A DNA stretch of 42,355 bases from Betaproteobacteria bacterium. GTDB lineage: Bacteria > Pseudomonadota > Gammaproteobacteria > Burkholderiales > Ga0077523. Position 1 is the first letter of the stretch; every line of letters begins with the position of its first letter. The DNA lies in contig JANXYG010000006.1 of assembly GCA_025350245.1 (NCBI GenBank), positions 1-42,355 on the forward strand. Direction: 5' to 3'. Below the pieces are notes generated by a model. It searched no databases, was not told the DNA's origin, and saw only the letters and a list, made by a program, of their open reading frames with translations. This document shows, in pieces, positions 33,512-42,355 of this stretch. A program made the position numbers and the translations under genes.

Positions 33512-34249
33512 TCATGGCTGCAATTTGTGGAGCATCCGCGGCAACCGGGTCACGTCGCGCAGCGACAGGTCGACCGCACGGGGGCGGGAGCCGGCAGCCC
33601 CCACCAGCACCGTCTTCATGCCCAGTCGCTTGGCGGTGACCAGATTCGGCACGCTGTCTTCGACCATGATGCAACGCTGTCCGCTCAGGCGGTGACGGCG
33701 CAACAGTTGCCGGAATCCCGCGACCTGGGGCTTGGGACGAAACCCCGTGTGCTCGATGCTGAACACGTCGTGAAACAGGTGGCCGATCCGGAGCACGCCC
33801 ATCACTGCGCGAACGTAATGCAGCGGGGCATTGGAGAACAGCACCTTGCGCCCCGGCAAACGCCTCAGCGTCGCCCTGAGCGCCGGGTGCGACAACACCA
33901 TGGCGGGGAGGTCGGGAAACTGATGGGTGTGCCACAGGAAGTGATGCGGATCGACGCCGTGGTGGCGAACCAGCCCCAGCAGGGTCGCGCCGTAGCTGCG
34001 CCAATAGCGGGTGCGGATCTCGTCGGCATCCACCTCTTCGATCTCCAGATGCCGAGCCACGTAGGCGGTCATCGCCCGGTTCATGTGCGGGAAGATGTGC
34101 GGCTTGGCGTCGTGCAAGGTGTCGTCGAGATCGAAGATCCAGGTGCGCTCCCGCACGCCCACCGCCGCGGCCGCGGCACGCCCGGCGCGCGGGCTGCCGC
34201 TACGGAACGCCGAACCAAGCGTTTTCCCGCCGTTGCCGGCGTATCTCAC
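33512..34249 (-). CDS. HAD-family pyrimidine 5'-nucleotidase
   Basis: A HAD-superfamily phosphatase of the Sdt1/pyrimidine 5'-nucleotidase group, which dephosphorylates UMP/CMP-type nucleotides. Motifs are WIFDLDDTLHDA (catalytic Asp pair), VLFSNAPLHYVRAV (motif II Ser), GFRPKPQ (Lys) and MVEDSVPNL (acidic motif IV). The GTG start at 34249 gives 245 aa but the first 33 residues are low-complexity Ala/Gly/Arg with no family match. A GTG at 34162 just before the conserved part may be the true start. No Shine-Dalgarno decides between them. It follows argB by 17 nt. Confidence 0.88.
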   Translation of the reverse strand: MRYAGNGGKTLGSAFRSGSPRAGRAAAAAVGVRERTWIFDLDDTLHDAKPHIFPHMNRAMTAYVARHLEIEEVDADEIRTRYWRSYGATLLGLVRHHGVDPHHFLWHTHQFPDLPAMVLSHPALRATLRRLPGRKVLFSNAPLHYVRAVMGVLRIGHLFHDVFSIEHTGFRPKPQVAGFRQLLRRHRLSGQRCIMVEDSVPNLVTAKRLGMKTVLVGAAGSRPRAVDLSLRDVTRLPRMLHKLQP

Positions 34250-34266
34250 CGACGCGGAAGCGGCAT

Positions 34267-35714
<1,448 letters not shown>

Positions 35715-35780
35715 TGCGGAATCTCCTGTAGAGGTGTGCGAATCGGTTCGGGCACTGCATCTTGCAGCGCCCACGTCCCC

Positions 35781-35809
35781 TATCTTGGATCGCGCAGACT
35801 GGTTTCAAG
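35781..35809 (-). promoter_or_regulatory. Sigma-32-like promoter of hsp20
   Basis: On the minus strand CTTGAAA (35803-35809) equals the sigma-32 -35 consensus. Thirteen to fourteen bases further lies CCAAGATA, a partial match to the sigma-32 -10 (CCCCATNT). The spacing fits heat-shock promoters. Transcription would start about 60 nt before the ATG. Confidence 0.6.
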
Positions 35810-35850
35810 ACCCCCCGTCGCGACCCGGATTGCTGCCTGCCACACCTCGC

Positions 35851-36327
35851 TCAATGCCTCTCGGCAGCGGCATCCGGTTGCTTCACCGGTGCCACGACGT
35901 CCTGTTTGAAGCGGGTGCCGGATACGGTTTCGAAGGTGAGCGTGAGCGAGACGTCGCTGCCTGCGCGCAGCGGTTGCTTCAGATCGAACAGCATGATGTG
36001 CAGGCCGCCCGGGGCAAACTTCACGAGCCGGCCGGCCGGCAACGCCAACCCGGCCAGGGGACGCATGGTCATCATGCCGTCGACCTCCTTCATCGAGTGG
36101 ACTTCACCGCGTTTCGCGACCGGGCTGCTGATCCCGACCAGCCGGACCGCGACCGGCGATTGGATCTCGAGATAGGCGCCGGCCACAGGCTGGCCGGGGA
36201 CGGTGGCGCGCACCCAGGCCCCGGTGATCCGGACGGTGGTGCGGGCCGCTTCGGCAGCGCTGCAAACGACCAGCACGCAGACCAACGCCGCGACGCGCCG
36301 GCGCCGTATCGAAAGTGGCTTGATCAT
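35851..36327 (-). CDS. PCuAC domain periplasmic copper chaperone
   Basis: A 158-aa secreted protein with a basic signal peptide (MIKPLSIRRRRVAALVCVLV, cleavage near SAAEA). The PCuAC domain has copper-ligand positions visible in VHSMKEVDGMMTMRPL and GGLHIMLFDLK, matching the H(M)X10MX21HXM pattern. PCuAC proteins carry Cu(I) and help load the CuA site together with SCO proteins; the SCO gene here is 21 kb away at 13760. ATG 36327 was chosen for the signal peptide; an AGGAG lies about 12 nt upstream. It is divergent from dacC. Confidence 0.9.
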   Translation of the reverse strand: MIKPLSIRRRRVAALVCVLVVCSAAEAARTTVRITGAWVRATVPGQPVAGAYLEIQSPVAVRLVGISSPVAKRGEVHSMKEVDGMMTMRPLAGLALPAGRLVKFAPGGLHIMLFDLKQPLRAGSDVSLTLTFETVSGTRFKQDVVAPVKQPDAAAERH

Positions 36328-36403
36328 GATGATGAATCGGCTCCTGACGGTGTGAATGGAGCGCCGATTGTCCCGCAATGCGAGCCCGGCGAGGGTGGCG
36401 GCC

Positions 36404-36425
36404 TATAATTCGGGAGTCTCCCGAA
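36404..36425 (+). promoter_or_regulatory. dacC promoter -10 and palindrome at the transcription start
   Basis: TATAAT (36404-36409) is a perfect -10; no good -35 is seen 16-18 bp upstream. The inverted repeat TTCGGGA-GTC-TCCCGAA (36409-36425) overlaps its last base and covers the expected start site. It could be an operator or a 5' mRNA hairpin ahead of the AAGGC ribosome site. Confidence 0.5.
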
Positions 36426-36439
36426 AAGGCTCCCCGCGC

Positions 36440-37576
36440 ATGCGCTTCCCTGCATTCCTGCTGTTGACGTTGTTGCCGCTGCATGCATCTGCCCAATCCT
36501 CCGCGCCGCTGATACCACCGCCGCCCCCGATCGCTGCCAAGGCGTGGCTGCTGCTGGATTTCCAGAGCCGCCAGGTCATCGCCACCCGCAATCCCGACGA
36601 ACGGGTCGAACCGGCCTCACTCACCAAGCTGATGACGGCCTATCTCGTGTTCGATGCGCTGCGCCAGAAACGCATCGCGCCCGAGCAGGTGCTACCGGTC
36701 TCCGAGAAGGCGTGGAAGGCCGACGGATCGCGCATGTTCGTGGAGCCGCGCAAACCGGTGACTGCCGATGAGTTGATCCACGGCATGATCATCCAGTCGG
36801 GCAACGACGCGACCATCGCGCTGGCCGAAGCGGTCGGCGGCAGCGAGGAATCGTTCGCTGCGCTCATGAACAAGCAGGCCGCGCGCATGGGGCTCGCCAA
36901 CAGCCACTTCGTCAACGCCACCGGCCTTCCCGACCCGCAGCATTACTCCACCGCGCGCGACCTGGCGTTGCTCGCCGCGAACGTCATCCGCGATTTTCCC
37001 GAACACTTTCCGCTCTACTCGGTGCGCCAATACCGCTACAACAACATCACCCAGTACAACCGCAACCGCCTGCTCGGCGCCGACCCCACGGTGGACGGCA
37101 TGAAGACCGGGTTCCACGCAGCGGCGGGCTACTGCCTGATCGCGACGGCGCTGCGCGCCCCGCGGCGCCTGGTGTCGGTGGTCCTGGGCACCGATTCCGA
37201 GACCGCACGGGCGCAGGAGAGCCAGAAACTGCTCAATTACGGCTTCCAGTTCTACGACACGGTGCGCCTCTACCAGAAAGGCCAGCAGGTTGGCGTGATT
37301 CCGATGTACAAGGGCGCGAAAGGCGAATTGAGAGCCGGCTTTCGCGAAGACTTCAACCTGAGCGTGCCGCGCGGCATGGCGGACCGCCTCAAGGCGACGC
37401 TGGTAAGCCTGCAGCCGCTGGTCGCGCCGGTCGCCGAAGGCCAACGTGTGGGCACCCTGCGGGTCACGCTGGACGACAAGCCGGTGGGCGAGTACCCGGT
37501 CGTCGCGCTGGAGTCGGTGGGCGTCGCCAGCATGCTCGGCCGTGCCTGGGACAGCCTCCGGCTGATGGTCAGATGA
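36440..37576 (+). CDS. dacC: D-alanyl-D-alanine carboxypeptidase (penicillin-binding protein 5/6 type)
   Basis: Trims the terminal D-Ala of peptidoglycan stem peptides in the periplasm. The 378-aa protein has a signal peptide (MRFPAFLLLTLLPLHASA), the serine-peptidase motifs SLTK (about residue 59), SGN (IIQSGNDATIALAEA) and KTG (DGMKTGFHAAAGY). A C-terminal beta-rich domain and an amphipathic membrane-binding end (GRAWDSLRLMVR) follow. The symbol could equally be dacA; family level is certain. ATG 36440 was chosen for the signal peptide. It begins the dacC-dat-ybeD-lipB-lipA series, typical of betaproteobacteria. Confidence 0.93.
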   Translation: MRFPAFLLLTLLPLHASAQSSAPLIPPPPPIAAKAWLLLDFQSRQVIATRNPDERVEPASLTKLMTAYLVFDALRQKRIAPEQVLPVSEKAWKADGSRMFVEPRKPVTADELIHGMIIQSGNDATIALAEAVGGSEESFAALMNKQAARMGLANSHFVNATGLPDPQHYSTARDLALLAANVIRDFPEHFPLYSVRQYRYNNITQYNRNRLLGADPTVDGMKTGFHAAAGYCLIATALRAPRRLVSVVLGTDSETARAQESQKLLNYGFQFYDTVRLYQKGQQVGVIPMYKGAKGELRAGFREDFNLSVPRGMADRLKATLVSLQPLVAPVAEGQRVGTLRVTLDDKPVGEYPVVALESVGVASMLGRAWDSLRLMVR

Positions 37577-37604
37577 ACACGACTTTCCCTGACAGGAGAC
37601 GCCA

Positions 37605-38444
37605 ATCACCTGTTACCTGAACGGCGAATTCCTGCCGCTGGAAGAAGCCAGGATTCCGGTGCTCGACCGGGGCTTCATCTACGGCGACGGCGTCTACGAG
37701 GTGGTGCCGGTCTACGATCGCCGGCCATTCCGGCTCGACGCGCATCTGGCCCGGTTGGGCCGGAGCCTCGGGGCCGTCCGGATTGCCAACCCTCATACCG
37801 GCGCCGAGTGGCTCGACATCCTCTCGCGCCTGATCGCCTCACACGCGGCGGATGACCAGTCGGTCTACATTCAGGTGACACGTGGTGTCGCCAGGCGAGA
37901 CCACGCATTTCCGCGCGATACGGTGCCCACCGTGTTTGCAATGATCCATCCGCTGGCCACGCCTTCGGCGCGGCAGATCGAGCATGGCGTCGCTGCCGTC
38001 ACCACCGCCGACAACCGCTGGGGGCGCTGCGACATCAAGTCGACCGCCCTGCTGGCCAACGTGCTGCTGCGCCAGTTCGCCGTCGATCACGACGCCGCCG
38101 AGGCGGTACTGCTGCGCGACGGCTTCCTGACTGAAGGCGCGGCCAGCAATATCCTGATGGTGTCGAACGGCGTCATCGTCACGCCGCCGTTGAGCGAGCA
38201 ATTGCTGGCGGGCGTCACGCTCGGTGTCATTGCCGGGCTGGCGGCGGACGCCGGCATGGGTTTCGAGGCCCGCCCCGTGTCCGCGGCCGAACTACGCCGC
38301 GCCGACGAGATCTGGCTCTCCAGCGCCTCGCGCGAGGTGCTCGCGATCACCACGCTCGATCGTGCACCGGTTGGAAATGGCGACCCCGGCCCCATGTTTC
38401 GACAAATGCATGCCCGCTTCCAGACCGCCAAACGAAAGGCCTGA
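37605..38444 (+). CDS. dat: D-amino acid aminotransferase with apparent AUC start
   Basis: A class IV PLP-dependent aminotransferase making D-Glu or D-Ala. From 37605 the product is 279 aa, the normal length, reading (I/M)TCYLNGEFLPLEEARIPV and then LDRGFIYGDGVYEVV. The PLP Lys lies in CDIKSTALLANVLLRQ, and YIQVTRGVARRDHAFP is also diagnostic. No ATG, GTG or TTG exists at the family start. An in-frame TGA at 37590 limits the region, and a Shine-Dalgarno (AGGAG, 37594-37598) lies 6 nt before ATC at 37605, exactly where homologues have ATG followed by ACC. The next standard codon, GTG 37659, would remove 18 conserved residues. So AUC initiation, a recent mutation or a sequencing error must be considered. 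Confidence 0.85.
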   Translation: MTCYLNGEFLPLEEARIPVLDRGFIYGDGVYEVVPVYDRRPFRLDAHLARLGRSLGAVRIANPHTGAEWLDILSRLIASHAADDQSVYIQVTRGVARRDHAFPRDTVPTVFAMIHPLATPSARQIEHGVAAVTTADNRWGRCDIKSTALLANVLLRQFAVDHDAAEAVLLRDGFLTEGAASNILMVSNGVIVTPPLSEQLLAGVTLGVIAGLAADAGMGFEARPVSAAELRRADEIWLSSASREVLAITTLDRAPVGNGDPGPMFRQMHARFQTAKRKA

Positions 38445-38446
38445 CC

Positions 38447-38713
38447 ATGGACGAGCAACCGTCCCTGATCGAGTATCCGAGCGACTTTCCGATCAAGATC
38501 ATGGGGCGCCAGGACCCCGGTCTCACCCACGCTATCACCACCATCGTGCACCGGCACGCACCGGATTTCGATCCGGTCACGATCGAGATGCGCGCCAGCA
38601 AGCAGCGCAAGTATCTTTCGCTCACCTGCACCATCCGCGCGACCTCGCGCGAGCAGCTCGACGCGCTCTACCGCGAGCTGTGCGACCACCCCCTGGTGGT
38701 GATGGTGCTTTGA
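38447..38713 (+). CDS. ybeD: YbeD family protein (DUF493)
   Basis: An 88-aa protein of the YbeD/DUF493 family with an ACT-like fold. Typical segments are LIEYPSDFPIKIMG at the N-terminus and the end [14 protein letters not shown]. It nearly always sits between dacA/dat and lipB, as here (2 nt after dat, 4-nt overlap with the lipB TTG). A regulatory role in lipoate metabolism has been suggested from this position; the function is not established. Confidence 0.92.
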   Translation: MDEQPSLIEYPSDFPIKIMGRQDPGLTHAITTIVHRHAPDFDPVTIEMRASKQRKYLSLTCTIRATSREQLDALYRELCDHPLVVMVL

Positions 38714-39333
38714 GCCCGGTCTGTGCTCCGGTGGTCCGGGATCTCGGACCAACCGACTACGGCGCCACGTGGCAGGCCATGCGCGCGTTCACCGTGGCAC
38801 GCGCGCCCGATACCGGCGACGAACTGTGGATCACCTCCCACGCCCCGGTCTACACGGTCGGGGTTGCGGGCCGCGCCCGCCACCTGCCGCGAGCCGACAA
38901 TGGCATTCCCGTGGTGCAGAGCGATCGCGGCGGACAGATCACCTATCACGGCCCCGGCCAGGTGGTGATCTACGTGCTGGTGGATCTGCGCCGCCGCGGG
39001 CTCACGGTGCGGCCGCTGGTGCGGCTGCTCGAAGCCGCCGTGACCGACTGCCTGGACGCCCACGGCATAGCCGCGAACGGCGACGCGGAGGCCCCGGGGG
39101 TGTACGTCGATGGCGCCAAGATCGCCGCGCTCGGACTCAGGATTCGTGGCGGATGCAGTTATCATGGGCTTGCCTTCAACGTCGATCCGGATCTGCGTCC
39201 GTTTCTGGCCATCGACCCCTGCGGTCATCCGGGCCTGACCGTGACGTCGGCCAGACAACTCGGCCTGCACACCGACACCGGCCACTGGGCCGCCGCCCTC
39301 ACAGCACGCATCGAGAGCCGCCTACAAGGCTGA
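38710..39333 (+). CDS. lipB: Octanoyl-[acyl-carrier-protein]:protein octanoyltransferase
   Basis: Transfers octanoate from ACP to lipoyl domains, the first step of lipoate synthesis. The 207-aa protein has the [18 protein letters not shown]-type segment (here [14 protein letters not shown]), [20 protein letters not shown] and the catalytic Cys in AIDPCGHPG. The start is not clear-cut. TTG 38710 overlaps the ybeD stop (TTGA) and suggests coupling; GTG 38731 just before VVRDLG is an alternative. No ATG is available. lipA follows after 4 nt. Confidence 0.94.
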   Translation: MSPVCAPVVRDLGPTDYGATWQAMRAFTVARAPDTGDELWITSHAPVYTVGVAGRARHLPRADNGIPVVQSDRGGQITYHGPGQVVIYVLVDLRRRGLTVRPLVRLLEAAVTDCLDAHGIAANGDAEAPGVYVDGAKIAALGLRIRGGCSYHGLAFNVDPDLRPFLAIDPCGHPGLTVTSARQLGLHTDTGHWAAALTARIESRLQG

Positions 39334-39337
39334 CGCC

Positions 39338-40276
39338 ATGGATACGACCACCCGCAAACAGACCGGCGCCGCCAAGACCGCCCGCAACCCGATCGCTATC
39401 GTGCCGGTGGCGGCCCTGCCCAAGCCCGCCTGGATCCGCGTGCGGGTCAACGGCGGCGAGAAGTTCCAGCAGGTCAAGCGCGCCCTGCGCGAGCACAACC
39501 TGCACACCGTGTGCGAGGAAGCCTCCTGCCCCAACATCGGCGAGTGCTTCGGCAAGGGCACCGCCACCTTCATGATCCTGGGCGACCTGTGCACCCGCCG
39601 CTGTCCGTTCTGCGATGTCGCCCACGGGCGCCCCAAGCCGCCCGACGCCGACGAACCGCGCAACCTTGCCGCCACCATCCGCGACATGGGTCTGCGCTAC
39701 GTGGTGATCACCAGCGTCGATCGCGATGACCTGCGCGACGGCGGCGCCGGCCACTTCGCCGAGTGCATCGCGACGGTGCGCGAGCATTCCCCCGCCACCA
39801 CCATCGAAGTACTGGTGCCCGATTTTCGCGGGCGCATCGAGGTGGCGATCGACAAGCTCTCGGCAGCGCCACCGGATGTGATGAACCACAACCTCGAAAC
39901 CGTGCCCCGGCTCTACCGGCAGGCCCGGCCCGGGGCAGACTACGCCCACTCGCTGCGGCTGCTGCGCGACTTCAAGGCCCGCCACCCGTCGCTGCCGACC
40001 AAGTCCGGTCTGATGCTCGGTTTGGGCGAGACCGACGACGAGATCCTGGCGGTCATGCGCGACCTGCGCGCGCACGACGTCGAGATGCTCACGCTGGGTC
40101 AGTACCTGCAGCCGAGCAACGGCCACCTGCCGGTGTTGCGCTATGTCGAGCCGGCACGCTTCCGGCAGTTCGAGGCCGAGGCGCTCGAGATGGGTTTCCG
40201 GCATGCCGCCTGCGGTCCGCTGGTTCGCTCCAGCTACCACGCCGACCAGCAGGCGCACGATGCCGGGGTGACCTGA
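39338..40276 (+). CDS. lipA: Lipoyl synthase
   Basis: A radical-SAM enzyme that inserts two sulfur atoms into octanoyl chains. The 312-aa protein carries the auxiliary cluster motif [12 protein letters not shown] (about residues 58-69) and the radical SAM motif CTRRCPFC (about residues 84-91), followed by [20 protein letters not shown]. The C-terminal RSSYHADQQ is the third part of the auxiliary cluster site (conserved Ser). It directly follows lipB, and is followed 13 nt later by a glycosyltransferase. Confidence 0.98.
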   Translation: MDTTTRKQTGAAKTARNPIAIVPVAALPKPAWIRVRVNGGEKFQQVKRALREHNLHTVCEEASCPNIGECFGKGTATFMILGDLCTRRCPFCDVAHGRPKPPDADEPRNLAATIRDMGLRYVVITSVDRDDLRDGGAGHFAECIATVREHSPATTIEVLVPDFRGRIEVAIDKLSAAPPDVMNHNLETVPRLYRQARPGADYAHSLRLLRDFKARHPSLPTKSGLMLGLGETDDEILAVMRDLRAHDVEMLTLGQYLQPSNGHLPVLRYVEPARFRQFEAEALEMGFRHAACGPLVRSSYHADQQAHDAGVT

Positions 40277-40289
40277 ACTGCCGTTGACC

Positions 40290-41438
40290 ATGGACGACGC
40301 ACCGCGCCTCCGCCTCGCCATCGTGCGTCAGCGCTACAACCCGTTCGGCGGCGCCGAGCGCTTCATCGAACGCGCCATCGAGGCGCTGCGGGCGCGGCAG
40401 GTCGATGTCACCATGATCACGCGCGCGTGGACGTCCGACCCTGCGCGACCGGCGCTGGTCTGCGATCCTTTCTACCTCGGCAGCCTGTGGCGCGACTGGG
40501 GCTTTGCGCGGGCCGCCTGCCGCGAGGCCGCGGCGGCACGTTTTGATCTCGTTCAGTCGCACGAGCGCCTGCACTGCTGCGACGTGTTCCGCGCCGGCGA
40601 CGGCGTGCACCGTCAATGGCTGCGTCACCGCGCCCGCGGCCAAGGCGCGTGGCGGCGGCTCGCCACCGCTCTCGACCCCCATCATCGGTACGTGCTCGCG
40701 GCCGAGCGCCGCATGTTCGCCAGCCCGCGTCTGCGCGCCGTGATCTGCAACTCGCGCATGGTGCGCGACGAGATCGCCCGCGGCTTCGGCGTGCCCGACC
40801 ACAAGCTGCATGTCATCTACAACGGCGTCGACACCACGCGCTACTCACCCGCCTTGCGCGAAAAGCACCGGCCGCAGGTTCGTGCGAAGTGGTCCATCCC
40901 GGCGCAGGCAATGCTGTTCCTGTTCGTCGGCGCCGGCTTCGCCCGCAAGGGCCTGGCCGTGGCGCTGTCGGCGCTCGCCGCCACCGACGGCTGGCTGCTG
41001 GTCGCCGGTGGCGACAAGCGGGCCGCGCGGTTCGTCGCGCAGGCGCGAGCCCTTGGCATCGCCGACCGCGTGGTGTTCGCCGGTCCGCAACGCGAGGTGT
41101 GGCCGCTGTACCTCGCCGCCGACGCATTCGTGCTGCCGACCGTCTACGACCCGTTTCCGAACGCGATCCTCGAAGCGCTGGCCTGCGGGCTGCCAGTGCT
41201 GACCAGCACCGCGTGCGGCGCGGCCGAGCTGGTGGTGCCGGCAGGCGCCGGCCACGCCCACGAAGCGCTCGACGTCGCGGCGTTCGCGTCGTCGATGCGC
41301 GCCCTCACCGACGCCGGTATCCACGCCCGGTGCTCGCAAGCGGCACTCGATCTCGCGCGGACCCTGACGTTCGACCGCATGACCGCGGCCTATGTCGATC
41401 TCTACGCGCACCTCGGTGCCGCCGCGCTGCCCTCGTGA
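40290..41438 (+). CDS. Glycosyltransferase family 4, LPS-core type
   Basis: A GT-B glycosyltransferase of 382 aa. The N-terminal acceptor half begins RLAIVRQRYNPFGGAERFIE, similar to WaaG-type LPS core enzymes. The C-terminal GT4 donor half (about residues 215-360) contains FLFVGAGFARKGL and the E-x7-E type motif in DPFPNAILEALACGLPV. It likely adds a sugar to lipopolysaccharide on the cytoplasmic side of the inner membrane; the sugar is not determinable. ATG 40290 was chosen over a TTG two codons upstream. It overlaps the next glycosyltransferase by 4 nt (GTGA). Confidence 0.9.
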   Translation: MDDAPRLRLAIVRQRYNPFGGAERFIERAIEALRARQVDVTMITRAWTSDPARPALVCDPFYLGSLWRDWGFARAACREAAAARFDLVQSHERLHCCDVFRAGDGVHRQWLRHRARGQGAWRRLATALDPHHRYVLAAERRMFASPRLRAVICNSRMVRDEIARGFGVPDHKLHVIYNGVDTTRYSPALREKHRPQVRAKWSIPAQAMLFLFVGAGFARKGLAVALSALAATDGWLLVAGGDKRAARFVAQARALGIADRVVFAGPQREVWPLYLAADAFVLPTVYDPFPNAILEALACGLPVLTSTACGAAELVVPAGAGHAHEALDVAAFASSMRALTDAGIHARCSQAALDLARTLTFDRMTAAYVDLYAHLGAAALPS

Positions 41439-42355
41439 ACCAACGCGCCCGACTGCATGTGGTACATACCGAGGCCTCGCTCGGCTGGGGCGGCCAGGAA
41501 ATCCGCATCCTCACCGAGGCGCGCGGACTGATCGCGCGCGGCCACGAGATCGAACTGCTGTGTCCGGCCGAGGCCCGCATCTGCGCCGAAGCGCCCAACT
41601 ATGGCGTGCCGGTCACGGCGCTGCCCATCGGCCGCAAGAACCTGCGCGGCGTCATCGCCATGCGGCGGCAGCTTGCACGCCGGCGCTGCGACGTGATCAA
41701 CAGCCACAGCTCCACCGACAGCTGGCTCGCCGCCGTTGCCTGTGCCGCATCGTCGCCGGCACCGCCGCTGGTGCGCACCCGCCACATCTCGGCCGCGATC
41801 CCCGACAACCTGGCGACCCGCTGGCTGTACCAGCGCGCAACCTGCAGCATCGTCACCACCGGCCAGCGGCTGCGTGAGCAACTGGTACGCGACAACGGCT
41901 TCGACCCGGCTCGCATCGTGTCGGTGCCGACCGGTGTCGACACCGCGCGGTACCACCCAGACCCAGGCGACCGCGATGCCGCACGCCGGCAACTCGGCCT
42001 GCCAGCCCGGGTGCCGATCGTCGGCATCGTCGCCACGCTGCGCAGCTGGAAGGGGCACCGCTATCTGCTCGACGCCTTCGCGCACCTGCCCGACCGTGCC
42101 ACGCGACTGGTCATTGTCGGTGACGGTCCGCAGCGGGCGGCGATCGAGCAACAGATTCCGGCGTTGGGACTTGCCGACCGGGTCGTGCTCGCCGGCAACC
42201 AGAACGACGTGGCGCCGTGGCTACGCTGCTTCGACGTGTTCGCCTTGCCGTCCTACGCCAACGAAGGCGTCCCGCAGGCTATCGTGCAGGCCATGCTGAC
42301 CGCGCTGCCGGTGGTCACCACCGACATCGGCAGTATCGGCGAAGCGATACAAAAC
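41435..42355 (+). CDS. Glycosyltransferase family 4, 3' end outside window
   Basis: A GTG start at 41435 overlaps the stop of the upstream glycosyltransferase; 307 codons are seen and no stop occurs before the window end. N-terminal half: VVHTEASLGWGGQEIRIL, typical of GT4/GT1 enzymes of LPS or capsule assembly. C-terminal donor domain: VGIVATLRSWKGHRYLLDAF, LVIVGDGPQRAAIE and the NEGVPQAIVQAM E-x7-E type region. The likely role is polysaccharide or LPS synthesis with its upstream neighbour, as the beginning of an envelope sugar locus continuing past the window. Confidence 0.9.
   Translation, partial: MNQRARLHVVHTEASLGWGGQEIRILTEARGLIARGHEIELLCPAEARICAEAPNYGVPVTALPIGRKNLRGVIAMRRQLARRRCDVINSHSSTDSWLAAVACAASSPAPPLVRTRHISAAIPDNLATRWLYQRATCSIVTTGQRLREQLVRDNGFDPARIVSVPTGVDTARYHPDPGDRDAARRQLGLPARVPIVGIVATLRSWKGHRYLLDAFAHLPDRATRLVIVGDGPQRAAIEQQIPALGLADRVVLAGNQNDVAPWLRCFDVFALPSYANEGVPQAIVQAMLTALPVVTTDIGSIGEAIQN

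Overview
The window is a stretch of ordinary, GC-rich proteobacterial chromosome, gene-dense and mostly housekeeping. Gene content and order point to a betaproteobacterium (Rhodocyclales/Burkholderiales type). The signs are ftsY-ftsE-ftsX-rpoH next to a ctaC-ctaD-ctaG-ctaE / SURF1-ctaA-cyoE-sco cluster, a twin-transmembrane DUF2909 gene inside that cluster, gpmA-envC-ctpA-moeB, slmA and dacC-dat-ybeD-lipB-lipA. No tRNA, rRNA, CRISPR array, prophage or insertion sequence was recognised. The species cannot be named from the sequence alone.

Layout. 1-270: start of a minus-strand TPR lipoprotein, cut by the window edge. 559-4661: a Gld-like ABC exporter module (ATPase, permease, GldG-type auxiliary protein, DUF4340 protein) followed closely by mutM (4669-5484). 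5502-9654, minus: two M16 peptidases (one with and one without the zinc motif), rsmD, coaD and a 2[4Fe-4S] ferredoxin, tightly packed. 9829-13468, plus: ftsY, ftsE, ftsX, rpoH; rpoH is preceded by a near-perfect CIRCE element lying over its promoter. 13760-22859, minus: the aa3/caa3-type cytochrome c oxidase locus, with subunits II (fused to cytochrome c), I and III, copper and heme assembly factors, a 38-aa small assembly protein and a DUF2244 gene at the head. Upstream of the DUF2244 gene is an 18-bp tandem repeat that overlaps a possible 24-codon leader peptide. 22945-25550: bioC-like methyltransferase, comF, a collapsed GspE/PilB-type ATPase pseudogene, trmL. 25559-28178, minus: rhodanese, grxC, secB, SH3 protein, gpsA. 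28351-32848, plus: gpmA, envC-like peptidase, ctpA, moeB. 32855-36327, minus: slmA, a HAD nucleotidase, argB, hsp20 and a PCuAC copper chaperone. 36440-42355, plus: dacC, dat (apparently starting at a non-standard AUC codon), ybeD, lipB, lipA and two glycosyltransferases, the second cut by the window end.

How the parts work together. Stress control is visible: rpoH carries an HrcA-type operator, and hsp20 has a sigma-32-like promoter. Respiration is the largest theme, with structural and assembly genes of one terminal oxidase contiguous over 9 kb. Cell division and envelope genes (ftsEX, envC, dacC, slmA) recur; FtsEX activates EnvC in gammaproteobacteria, so both halves of that pathway are present but about 17 kb apart.

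Five copies of a GC-rich palindromic intergenic repeat, all between 2.2 and 13.8 kb, and a different palindromic element at 29.2 kb are the main repeated DNA. I found no convincing undescribed multi-gene system. The observations most worth checking are the cta operon leader repeat/uORF, the CIRCE-rpoH promoter with a very short leader, the AUC start of dat, the ATPase pseudogene and the intergenic repeat family.
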